Below are positions 9,066 to 16,709 of a stretch of DNA of 35,310 nt, piece after piece. The position numbers were made by a program, and so were the translations under genes. Origin of the DNA: an uncultured Roseburia sp. (lineage in GTDB: Bacteria > Bacillota > Clostridia > Lachnospirales > Lachnospiraceae). Location: assembly GCA_947567625.1 (NCBI GenBank), contig CANONN010000037.1:1-35310 (forward strand), written 5' to 3'. How positions within the stretch are numbered: position 1 is the first letter of the stretch; each line of letters begins with the position of its first letter. Below the pieces are notes generated by a model. The model was not told the origin of the DNA and ran no database searches. It worked only from the letters and a program-made list of their open reading frames with translations.

Positions 9066-10206
9066 TTTCTTCTTCCTTTCTCATTACAAAATTCAAATTA
9101 TAAGCCGTTCCTGGGAAAAATATATAACTTCCGCCCAAAACTGTGTCGCTTGGTTTTTCATCAAAATAATTATTGTTATCATTAAATCCAATCCATTTTT
9201 CCTCATCGTAATGAAGAAGCTCCTGACGAAAGAAAATTGCTCTTTTACCACTTATCATATAACAATTATGTGTTTCAGAACGTTCCTGCAGCGAGGAAAT
9301 AAGTTTCGTTAGTCCTGTTCCCCCATTTGTAAAATCTTTCTCTCGTCCAGAAATTTTATGCTGGAACGCAGTTATATTGAAAAAATCTTCTTCTACATAA
9401 TTTTCTCCACTAAAAAGCCTTTGATGATTTTTATATGCTTCTTTGACAATTTTAAATCTTTCATTTAAAATATGTCCATTGTTTAATTTTTCCCTGATGC
9501 CTTCTCCAAATAGTTTTGATGAAAAATTTAATACGACAAGATTTACACCATAGTATTCACCAATATCATCTTCTTTTTCATACTCTAAAGTTACATCAAT
9601 ATCGATCAAACAATCACCATTCACATGATCATGAACATTACCTGCCAATTCAGAAACAACCTCCGACAAAGCATCTCTATTTTCTTTATCGACATGCAGA
9701 TTTTTTAAAAACCAATCTACTTGTTCCATTATTTTACAATTCAAATATTTATCATTCCAATCTTCCACTTTTACAATTTTTCGGTAATGTCTCCCATAAA
9801 TTTCGCCCATAAAATTATCTGTAAATTTTACGAAACAATCCGATTTGGCAGATGACAAAAGCGGCAGCACAGAAGAATAAATACCCTCTGTCCAAATTGT
9901 TCTTTGGACATTACACAATATGATTACTTTTTTACCATATACTGTCATAACACAATGACAAATACATTCCAATATAATATATGTTAATTTATCTTTAAAC
10001 TCTACTTTCCCCAAATCAAGAATAATGGGTATATTGGTATTATTATACTTTTTATTCACATTCTTTATAAATCCCATAATCTCTTTTATCTTTGTTCCGT
10101 CGACTATAAATTCCGAATTGTGATAATAAATACCGCCATTTCTAATACTGTATCGTTTTTGTCCCCTTGCTGTATTCCGTTTAAATAACAACTCCTCATC
10201 TGTCAT
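9049..10206 (-). CDS. GHKL ATPase with STAS-like N-terminal domain
   Basis: A 385-residue soluble protein. The first part (about 28-115) has strand-helix organisation resembling a STAS fold (PIILDLGKVEF, then VIILCN). The C-terminal half is a histidine-kinase-like ATPase: N-box SELAGNVHDH (185-194, Glu186 and Asn190) and a glycine-rich NGGTGLTKL box (294-302). The usual DxGxG Asp box appears replaced by LNFSSKLFGEGI (226-237), so ATP binding may be altered. No phospho-accepting His domain or receiver domain is seen, which argues against an ordinary two-component kinase and for an SpoIIAB/RsbW-type kinase or an ATP-driven switch. It is first in an isolated, AT-rich three-gene cassette with a DUF4325-type protein and a membrane protein. 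Confidence 0.8.
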   Translation of the reverse strand: MTDEELLFKRNTARGQKRYSIRNGGIYYHNSEFIVDGTKIKEIMGFIKNVNKKYNNTNIPIILDLGKVEFKDKLTYIILECICHCVMTVYGKKVIILCNVQRTIWTEGIYSSVLPLLSSAKSDCFVKFTDNFMGEIYGRHYRKIVKVEDWNDKYLNCKIMEQVDWFLKNLHVDKENRDALSEVVSELAGNVHDHVNGDCLIDIDVTLEYEKEDDIGEYYGVNLVVLNFSSKLFGEGIREKLNNGHILNERFKIVKEAYKNHQRLFSGENYVEEDFFNITAFQHKISGREKDFTNGGTGLTKLISSLQERSETHNCYMISGKRAIFFRQELLHYDEEKWIGFNDNNNYFDEKPSDTVLGGSYIFFPGTAYNLNFVMRKEEENGKQV

Positions 10207-10255
10207 TTTAATAATTTCCTGCTTTCAAAGACTTGACTCAACTACTGATCTTATC

Positions 10256-10284
10256 ATTATACTAGCACAAAATTTTACTTTACA
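10256..10284 (-). promoter_or_regulatory. Candidate promoter of ATPase/STAS cassette
   Basis: A perfect TATAAT (10256-10261, minus strand) lies 50 nt before the ATPase start. The hexamer 17 nt upstream, TGTAAA, is a poor -35, so the promoter may depend on an activator or an alternative sigma factor. Confidence 0.5.
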
Positions 10285-10305
10285 CAACCCAACACCATCT
10301 CCACA

Positions 10306-10641
10306 TCACCACAGTTCCTCAAATTTTACAGCTCTGTCATCTATGTAGAGATCGGCTGTAATCTTTCTGGACTCCGTTCCATAATGCTCTAACACCTCCG
10401 CAACATTTTCATTCACCGCATCAAATTCGAGCCCAAACTGCGCGCACCAAAGAACCGCTTCCCGCAGAGCGTCACCGCAGCGGCAGGTCCAAAGAACCAG
10501 TCTCTTCCCCTGTTTTTTCCACGCAAGCAGGGTTTCGATCAGTGTCATATTTGCCTCACCGATACCAGGAAATTCATCTCTGCACAGGGTACCGTCAAAA
10601 TCAACCGCTATGATTTCCACACGTTTCGTTCTCTCTGCCAT
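10306..10641 (-). CDS. Small HAD-superfamily hydrolase-like protein
   Basis: This 111-residue protein has HAD motif I DFDGT (14-18), motif II-like WTCR (51-54) and motif IV-like YIDDRA (99-104), with no room for a cap domain. Such minimal HAD proteins are probably phosphatases of unknown substrate. ATG at 10641 is chosen because GGAG lies 6 nt upstream; the earlier ATG at 10653 overlaps that ribosome binding site. It lies alone between the ATPase/STAS cassette and a dispersed repeat, and shows no obvious operon partner. Confidence 0.85.
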   Translation of the reverse strand: MAERTKRVEIIAVDFDGTLCRDEFPGIGEANMTLIETLLAWKKQGKRLVLWTCRCGDALREAVLWCAQFGLEFDAVNENVAEVLEHYGTESRKITADLYIDDRAVKFEELW

Positions 10642-10722
10642 AACTTTCTCCATTCCCGCGAGTTCTCTCTCGGCCGTTCACATAAGAAATATGCCGCCAA
10701 GCAGCGCAGAAAACAAATCAAA

Positions 10723-10789
10723 CGGCTATTTGGCACGATTGGCTACTAACTGCGCAGCAAGTGCACAGTTGCAGGCTGAACGGTTACAA
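10723..10789 (+). repeat. Palindromic dispersed repeat, copy A
   Basis: A 67-bp copy of a repeat found three times in the window (others at 19842-19942 and 21467-21569). The core is a hairpin of two 9-bp arms, AACTGCGCA and TGCGCAGTT in the best copies; copy A has one base change in the right arm (TGCACAGTT). The surrounding 10654-10901 stretch holds no gene. Translated, the repeat reads NCAASAQLQA in one frame, which gives misleading short open frames. Confidence 0.85.
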
Positions 10790-10901
10790 TCAAACTGCAA
10801 GCAATTTCTGTGTTTCCTGCATCTTATGTACCACTGGCAATTGATAAGGTATTGCAAGTAATACACATCATACACGATCTACTGTCCCATTAACAGTACA
10901 A

Positions 10902-11822
10902 TCAAATCCCCTCGCAGTCAAAAGAGGGAATAAAGCTCTCCTTGGCCGTCTCCCCCTCCTGAATAAATCCGTTTTCAATGCCGATCTCTATGGCATAGTC
11001 CACCACCGCATCATACTCAGCCTCTGTGACCCTGCGGTTTAACTCTGGATAATCCCGCATGGGCGCTAGCGGCGTATACTGATTCATGATGCTGACAAAG
11101 ATATCGTCCCCGTATGCCTGATATAGATAAAAGAGTATTTTTTTGGAATCCTCCGCCTGGCCCGGCAGCACCAGGTGACGGACAATCGTTCCCCGCTCCG
11201 CCAGCCCCGTCTCCTCATGTATCCGCACAGGGCCTGACTGGCGCACCATCTCGGCAATCGCCGCTTTCGCCACAGCCGGATAATCTTTGGCGTGTGAATA
11301 CCGCTCTGCCAGCGCCCCCTCCATGTATTTAAAATCCGGCAAATAGATATCAACATACCCCTCCAACCGCCGAAGCGTCTCCACATGCTCATAACTGCTG
11401 GTATTGTAGACGATCGGAATACGAAGCCCCCCGGCTTTCGCCTGCGTGAGCGCCGCGATTACCTGCGGCACAAAATGACCTGCCGTCACAAGATTGATAT
11501 TGTTGGCCCCCTGCGCTTCAAGCTCGAAAAATTTTTCCGCCAGGCGGGAAACGGATATCTCTTTGCCCACGCCGCCCTGGGCAATCGCACTGTTTTGACA
11601 ATAAACACAGCGCAGGGAACAGCCCGAAAAAAAGACTGCGCCAGAACCCGCCTCACCGGAGATACACGGCTCCTCCCAAAAATGGAGCGCCGCCCTCGCG
11701 ACTTTCAGGCGATCAGTCTGTCCGCAGACTCCCATCTGTCCGCGTGCACGGTTCACACCGCAGTTTCGCGGACAAAGATTACAGTTACTTTCTAAACAAT
11801 TGTTGGCATTATCTTTCATCAT
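10902..11822 (-). CDS. PflA-like radical SAM protein
   Basis: Radical SAM enzyme of the COG1313 type, resembling pyruvate formate-lyase activating enzymes. The 306 residues carry the cluster motif CxxxCxxC (Cys68, Cys72, Cys75 in GCSLRCVYCQN) and an N-terminal Cys-rich segment (Cys14, 17, 21, 33) that may bind metal. The substrate is unknown; no glycyl-radical enzyme gene is nearby. Its start lies inside the esterase gene (14-nt overlap), and the ribosome binding site is weak, so translation is probably coupled. Two adjacent ATGs (11822, 11819) are possible starts. It is the last gene of a long minus-strand run. Confidence 0.9.
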   Translation of the reverse strand: MMKDNANNCLESNCNLCPRNCGVNRARGQMGVCGQTDRLKVARAALHFWEEPCISGEAGSGAVFFSGCSLRCVYCQNSAIAQGGVGKEISVSRLAEKFFELEAQGANNINLVTAGHFVPQVIAALTQAKAGGLRIPIVYNTSSYEHVETLRRLEGYVDIYLPDFKYMEGALAERYSHAKDYPAVAKAAIAEMVRQSGPVRIHEETGLAERGTIVRHLVLPGQAEDSKKILFYLYQAYGDDIFVSIMNQYTPLAPMRDYPELNRRVTEAEYDAVVDYAIEIGIENGFIQEGETAKESFIPSFDCEGI

Positions 11823-12780
11823 GATTTAATATTTCAATAAACTTCCCGATTTCCACCCACGCGCGTTTCGACTCTGGCAGCATCTTCGCCGCCATCTGAA
11901 ATATGTGGAACATTCCGTCGTACACGCTAAGATGCACTTTTACCCCCGCTGCCCTCGCCTTCGCCACCATATCCACCGAATCTGACAGCAGCATCTCATA
12001 GGAGCCGACCTGCACCAGCATAGGCGGAAACCCTGAAAAATCTCCATACAACGGGGATAGATAAGGCAGCTTCCTGTCATTGTCACCCGCATAGCTGTTA
12101 TTGTAAATCAGGCTGTCTTTGGTGTTGCCAAAAAGCGGATCCCTCTCATAATTCGTGGTATAGGATTCGCCGGAAGCGGTCAAATCCGTCCACGGCGACA
12201 TGGCTACAATGCCGCCTGGCAGCTTCATCCCCTGATCTTTCAGGTAATGACAGAGTGCAAGCGCCAAACCGCCGCCGGCGGAATCACCCGCCAGCAGAAT
12301 CTGTGCCGGTTCGTACCCCATATCCTGCAAATATAAAAACGCCGCAAAGGCATCCATAAGGGCAGCCGGATACGGATGCTCCGGCGCCACGCGGTAATCG
12401 ATCGAAAGCACGCTCATGCCGTGGCTGACCTCCACATATAATCCCGCAAACATGCGGTACGCATTGCGCAGAGGCGCCACATACCCGCCGCCGTGAAGCT
12501 GCAAAATCACCATATTATTATTTTTTGTCAGGACGATGCCTTCCTTATTATCTTTTTTTACCTCCCCCTCTTTCACCTGCAAAAGCTCCATCTTAAAATC
12601 GGGCATTTCTATGGGGGTCAGTTCAAAATAGTCCGGGCATTTCCACGGCGGCTCCGTCTCGCTTAGCTGCCTGCGCAATTCCCCGTTCTTTACTTTTTTC
12701 CCGATCAGGTGGTCATTCGCCGCATGTGCTATCAAATCGCGCAGAATCTTGCCGCGCAGACTCCCCTCTGTCTCTCTCAT
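11809..12780 (-). CDS. HSL-family alpha/beta hydrolase (esterase)
   Basis: Predicted cytoplasmic carboxylesterase or deacylase. In residue numbers from the ATG at 12780 (323 residues): oxyanion HGGGY (96-100), nucleophile Ser167 in GDSAGGG, likely acid Asp267 in the LLSDS segment, and His292 in MFHIF. That is the full hormone-sensitive-lipase triad. GAGG lies 6 nt before this ATG; earlier in-frame ATGs at 12795 and 12792 overlap the ribosome binding site. It follows the DUF6320 and acyltransferase genes, a trio I recall seeing together in Clostridia. An acyl-group transfer or removal role on a shared lipid or alcohol is plausible but not shown. Confidence 0.9.
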   Translation of the reverse strand: MRETEGSLRGKILRDLIAHAANDHLIGKKVKNGELRRQLSETEPPWKCPDYFELTPIEMPDFKMELLQVKEGEVKKDNKEGIVLTKNNNMVILQLHGGGYVAPLRNAYRMFAGLYVEVSHGMSVLSIDYRVAPEHPYPAALMDAFAAFLYLQDMGYEPAQILLAGDSAGGGLALALCHYLKDQGMKLPGGIVAMSPWTDLTASGESYTTNYERDPLFGNTKDSLIYNNSYAGDNDRKLPYLSPLYGDFSGFPPMLVQVGSYEMLLSDSVDMVAKARAAGVKVHLSVYDGMFHIFQMAAKMLPESKRAWVEIGKFIEILNHDER

Positions 12781-12852
12781 CTCTTTCCTCATCATCCAAT
12801 TGTATTAGAAAAGATAACCAGCGTAAACAAGTTCACCTATGCTATCCTCGCT

Positions 12853-13521
12853 CTAAATATGAAATCTCCGCTTTAACTCCACTCTTGCCCTTCTATCGCC
12901 GATAATCACAGTCCCAAGAAACAGCGCCGCTGACACCGCCAGGGCAATCGCCGCCAGATAGGGGGAAGTGACAATTCCAGCCGGATAGAGCAGCAAATTC
13001 ATAGCGCCAAGGCAGATCATGCCGATCTGCCACATGATGTAGCTCTGCCAGTTGCGGGAATTATAGATCATCAAAACCAAAATACCGGTATCTACAAGCA
13101 AAATGCCGCTCGGAAGCGCGAAGTTGACAGACCAGCCCTGATAGCCCACAACAAAATCCACCGCAACGGCGATTAAAATAGCGATCATCACTAGCACCAT
13201 CGTCTTTCCTTTATAGCCGGAACGCCCCAATATCGCAAAGCGAATCAGCATATACCCGTACAATAGGCCAAGTCCCACAATCGCGCTCCACCAGATGCCG
13301 GACTCCTTTTCGGTCATCGCATTGATATAAACCAGAACGGCTTCCATCAAAATTGCCACAAACAGATAAATACGTCCCGCCAATGCCCACTTACGCGATT
13401 TGGTCCAAACATTGGGATACATATTCTCCACGTCTATCGTCTGCTCGAGCACAGAGTTGCAAAGCGGGCAGCGCTCTGTCTCGTCAAGTATCTCAAGATG
13501 GCATTGTCTGCATTTACTCAT
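12853..13521 (-). CDS. DUF6320-type zinc-ribbon membrane protein
   Basis: A 222-residue membrane protein of unknown function. The N-terminus is a zinc ribbon (CRQC, 4-7, and CPLC, 18-21), followed by about six hydrophobic helices from residue 45 to 207 and a basic tail. This matches the DUF6320 pattern. It starts 12 nt after the acyltransferase stop, with GAGGAGGGG before the ATG, so the two are almost certainly co-transcribed. It may be a membrane partner of the acyltransferase. Confidence 0.85.
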   Translation of the reverse strand: MSKCRQCHLEILDETERCPLCNSVLEQTIDVENMYPNVWTKSRKWALAGRIYLFVAILMEAVLVYINAMTEKESGIWWSAIVGLGLLYGYMLIRFAILGRSGYKGKTMVLVMIAILIAVAVDFVVGYQGWSVNFALPSGILLVDTGILVLMIYNSRNWQSYIMWQIGMICLGAMNLLLYPAGIVTSPYLAAIALAVSAALFLGTVIIGDRRARVELKRRFHI

Positions 13522-13533
13522 ATGTCCCCTCCT

Positions 13534-14880
13534 CTACCTGCTGTTTTCTCCCATACCGTTCGTCTCCACCTCCACCGTCAGCCCGTCCTCAGCCAGCTTG
13601 CGGAAAAAAGCGCGCTGCACGGATACATCGATCAGATCATAGCTGAAACTAAACACCAGCGTATCGCCGTACGAGCATATGTTCCCTTTCAGATGCTGCC
13701 CTTTCGACATGGCAAGAAAGGAGTGGAATAACTCGACATACGGGCGGTATTCCTCCGCCACGGGAATATTGCCGATATTGGTGATCGTCGTGGTGTTGGC
13801 CAATGCCGATGATGTGTAGACCATGCGCATGGCAATATTTTTGAGCACGAGCGGCACGGCCCGCGCAATCCATATTTTTTCGTTGGAAACGTTATAAGAA
13901 AACAACTGTTCCAAATGCTCTCTGTTGATCTGCTGGCGCAGGCTGTTTTTCACGATCTCCAACACCTGCTCAAATTGATAGGTATCCTCCGTCGGATGAA
14001 ACTCCGCCGACACCATGACAAAAAAATTCTTCGACGTAATAGAATTAAAGTAGGGCCGCAGATTCACCGGAACCGCCACACGGATCGGACGCTTCGAGGG
14101 CATACCGTGCAGACATTCCACATATGTGCTCCACACAAAAATCCCCACCAGGTATTCATTGATGCTGACCCCATAGCGGCGCGTCACCTCTTTTAACTCC
14201 GGCACTTTCAGATAGCCGTGCATTACCCCAAATTCACCGGGGCGCAGTTTTTCACCCCGAATCAGGTAGGCTTTCTTCGTCTGATAACCCTTTGTCGAAC
14301 TCTTCTTATAATTTTTTAAAAAACTGTCCTCACGGTTTAAGGAAATATTGCTGCTTAAGGAATCGCCGTGAATATCTTTTAACTCTGGATGGAGCAGCCG
14401 CAGATACTGATAGGTCAACTCTTTTAAAAACGTGATACCTCCCATCCCGTCCGTCAGTACATGGAACACCTCCAGATTAATCCGGTATTTGTAATAAGTC
14501 ACACGGAACATATAGCTGCGGTTCTTATTTTGCCGGATGAAACGGCACGGAAACGTGTTTTCTTCCCGCACTCTGGGCGCCGGTTTCCCGTTCTCCTCAA
14601 AATAATACCAGAAGACCCCCTGGCGCAGCCTGAGATTAAATCCGTCAAACTTAGGCAGCACAATATCCAGCGCCTGCTGCAAAAGCCTGGGCTGTATCAG
14701 TTCTGACAACGTGACGCTGATGCGGTACACATTGCTCATGCTGTCCCCGGCGATCACCGGAAAAAGGTGCGCCGTATTGTCCAGGTGGTCCCAGCGGATA
14801 TCGCGCGTCTCTTTCTTTCTCTTCTCTCTTTTTTTTTCCTGCGCCTCCTGTGCGGGAGCAAGCGGTACTTTTCTCTTCAT
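13534..14880 (-). CDS. Condensation-domain-like acyltransferase
   Basis: A 448-residue protein of the chloramphenicol-acetyltransferase/condensation superfamily (alcohol acetyltransferase or WS/DGAT-like). The catalytic HxxxDG motif is HVLTDG at 140-145, counted from the ATG at 14880, followed by MGG. The N-terminus is a basic, Lys/Arg/Glu-rich stretch (about 14-28). GGAG lies 6 nt before ATG 14880; the ATG at 14892 overlaps it. No carrier protein or adenylation domain is nearby, so non-ribosomal peptide synthesis is unlikely and esterification of an alcohol or lipid is more probable. Neighbours are the DUF6320 protein downstream and ABC exporters upstream. Confidence 0.85.
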   Translation of the reverse strand: MKRKVPLAPAQEAQEKKREKRKKETRDIRWDHLDNTAHLFPVIAGDSMSNVYRISVTLSELIQPRLLQQALDIVLPKFDGFNLRLRQGVFWYYFEENGKPAPRVREENTFPCRFIRQNKNRSYMFRVTYYKYRINLEVFHVLTDGMGGITFLKELTYQYLRLLHPELKDIHGDSLSSNISLNREDSFLKNYKKSSTKGYQTKKAYLIRGEKLRPGEFGVMHGYLKVPELKEVTRRYGVSINEYLVGIFVWSTYVECLHGMPSKRPIRVAVPVNLRPYFNSITSKNFFVMVSAEFHPTEDTYQFEQVLEIVKNSLRQQINREHLEQLFSYNVSNEKIWIARAVPLVLKNIAMRMVYTSSALANTTTITNIGNIPVAEEYRPYVELFHSFLAMSKGQHLKGNICSYGDTLVFSFSYDLIDVSVQRAFFRKLAEDGLTVEVETNGMGENSR

Positions 14881-14901
14881 CAAAATCTCCATTTATAACT
14901 G

Positions 14902-14945
14902 TCAGGCATTGACAAACGAGTCAAACCCATCAGGCATTGACAAAC
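14902..14945 (-). repeat. 28-bp direct duplication of an ABC gene 3' end
   Basis: The 16-bp sequence that encodes FVNA plus stop at the end of the ABC gene (14930-14945) occurs again, identical, 28 bp downstream at 14902-14917. It fills most of the short gap before the acyltransferase. This is the smallest of three junction duplications in the window. Confidence 0.85.
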
Positions 14946-16684
14946 TGGCTGTGATACAATTTTGCATAAAATCCATTCTTTTTCAGCAATTCTTCGTGGT
15001 CCCCCTGTTCGATAATATTGCCGTCTTTCATCACTAAAATAATATCGGCCTCCTGAATCGTCGAAAGACGGTGCGCCACAATAAAACTGGTGCGGCCCTT
15101 CATCATCCGCGCGAACGCCTGCTGTATTTTAATCTCCGTGCGCGTATCAATCGAGGACGTCGCCTCATCCAAAATCAACATGGGCGGCAGCGTAAGCATC
15201 ACCCGCGCAATGCACAAAAGCTGCTTTTGTCCCTGTGAAAGGCTTCCGCCATCCTCCGTAATCCAGGTATCGTAACCATCTGGAAGCCTCTTGATAAAAC
15301 TGTGCGCGTGAGCCGCCTTGGCTGCCTCTACGATTTCTTCCGTCGACGCCATTGGCCTGCCCATGGCAATATTATCCCGTATCGTACCGCTTCTTAACCA
15401 GGTCTCCTGGAGTACCATTCCGAAATTGCCTCTTAAACTCTTTCTCGTTAAATTCCGCAAAGGTATATCGTCCACGCAAATTTCACCGCGATTCACGTCA
15501 TAAAACCGCATCAAAAGATTGATAAGCGTCGTCTTGCCACACCCCGTGGGGCCCACGATAGCCACCCTCTGTCCGGGTTTCACAGACAAATTAAAATCTT
15601 GAATTAATTTTTGCCCCTCGGTGTAGGAAAAGAAGACATGCGACAGCGCAACGCTTCCTTCCGCCTCCTCTAAGACTTTTGCGTTTGCCGCGTCCGGCTG
15701 CTCCGACTCTTCCTCAATCAATTCGAGTACTCTGGCCGCGCAGGCCAATGCGTTCTGCAGCTCTGTGATTACGCCGGAAATCTCGTTGAACGGCTTGGTA
15801 TATTGGTTGGCATAGCTCAACATGCTGGCGAGCTGTCCGACGCTGATCCCCCCGGCGATCGCCGTCACGGCGCCCACCACGCCCACCGTGGCATAGACCA
15901 GGCTGTTGACAAAGCGGGTGGCAGGATTTGTGATACTGCTAAAGAAAATAGCACGCAGCGAGTATCTCTGCAATCTTTCGTTAATCTCGTCAAACTGCTC
16001 CTTAGCCGCCTCTTCATGAGAAAATGCCGTCACCACTTTCTGATTGCCGATCATTTCCTCAATAAATGCGGTCTGCTCACCGCGCGTCTCCGATTGCAGT
16101 TTAAACATGGAAAACGTTTTCTTGGCGATGAATCCCGCCACCAAAAACGAGATCGGCGTCAGGATGACGACCGCAAGCGTGATCTTGACATTGATTGAAA
16201 ACATAAAGATCAACGTGCCGAAGATCGTGGCAACACCCGTAAAAAATTGCGTAAAGCCCATCAACAGGCCGTCCGCGAACTGATCGACGTCCGCAATCAT
16301 GCGGCTTACGATCTCTCCGTAGGAACGGCTGTCCACATAGGAAAGCGGCATACTCTGTAATTTCAAAAACGCATCCTCGCGGATATCCCGCACCACATTG
16401 TAGGTGATCTTATTGTTGCAAACATTCATCACCCACTGTGCCGCTGCCGTCAGCACGATCACTACGGCCATCACCTTTAATATATGGTATATCCCTGCAA
16501 AATCAACCTGCCCCCTGGTCACGATACAATCGATCGCCTGACCGGTTAAAATAGGAAAATATAAGGTGAGCACCACCGTCACTGCCGCGAGCAGCAAAGA
16601 CAAGCCAAGATATGCCCAATATTTGGAGATATAGCATAGCACCCTCTTAATCGTATCCACCTGTCGTTTTCTGTTCTCTTTCAT
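14930..16684 (-). CDS. ABC exporter half-transporter, second subunit
   Basis: Type I (MdlB/LmrA-like) ABC exporter half of 584 residues: six hydrophobic helices (about 20-310) then a nucleotide-binding domain with Walker A GPTGCGKTT (378-386), signature LSQGQ (482-486) and Walker B LILDEATS (503-510), keeping the catalytic Glu. It starts 25 nt after the partner gene's stop. ATG 16684 has GAGG at 6 nt; the longer frame to 16753 runs back into the partner gene. The degenerate signature here and degenerate Walker B in the partner are typical of heterodimeric exporters with one weak site. Substrate unknown; lipid or drug export is likely. Confidence 0.93.
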   Translation of the reverse strand: MKENRKRQVDTIKRVLCYISKYWAYLGLSLLLAAVTVVLTLYFPILTGQAIDCIVTRGQVDFAGIYHILKVMAVVIVLTAAAQWVMNVCNNKITYNVVRDIREDAFLKLQSMPLSYVDSRSYGEIVSRMIADVDQFADGLLMGFTQFFTGVATIFGTLIFMFSINVKITLAVVILTPISFLVAGFIAKKTFSMFKLQSETRGEQTAFIEEMIGNQKVVTAFSHEEAAKEQFDEINERLQRYSLRAIFFSSITNPATRFVNSLVYATVGVVGAVTAIAGGISVGQLASMLSYANQYTKPFNEISGVITELQNALACAARVLELIEEESEQPDAANAKVLEEAEGSVALSHVFFSYTEGQKLIQDFNLSVKPGQRVAIVGPTGCGKTTLINLLMRFYDVNRGEICVDDIPLRNLTRKSLRGNFGMVLQETWLRSGTIRDNIAMGRPMASTEEIVEAAKAAHAHSFIKRLPDGYDTWITEDGGSLSQGQKQLLCIARVMLTLPPMLILDEATSSIDTRTEIKIQQAFARMMKGRTSFIVAHRLSTIQEADIILVMKDGNIIEQGDHEELLKKNGFYAKLYHSQFVNA

Positions 16685-16709
16685 CGCAATCCTCATTTCC
16701 GCACTGCTT

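Noticed and set aside
10610-10861. 83-residue plus-strand frame
   Set aside because: Translation of repeat copy A and its flanks; antisense to the HAD-like gene start.
10880-10898. Terminator after the radical SAM gene
   Set aside because: A 6-bp hairpin is present but no T-run follows on the minus strand.
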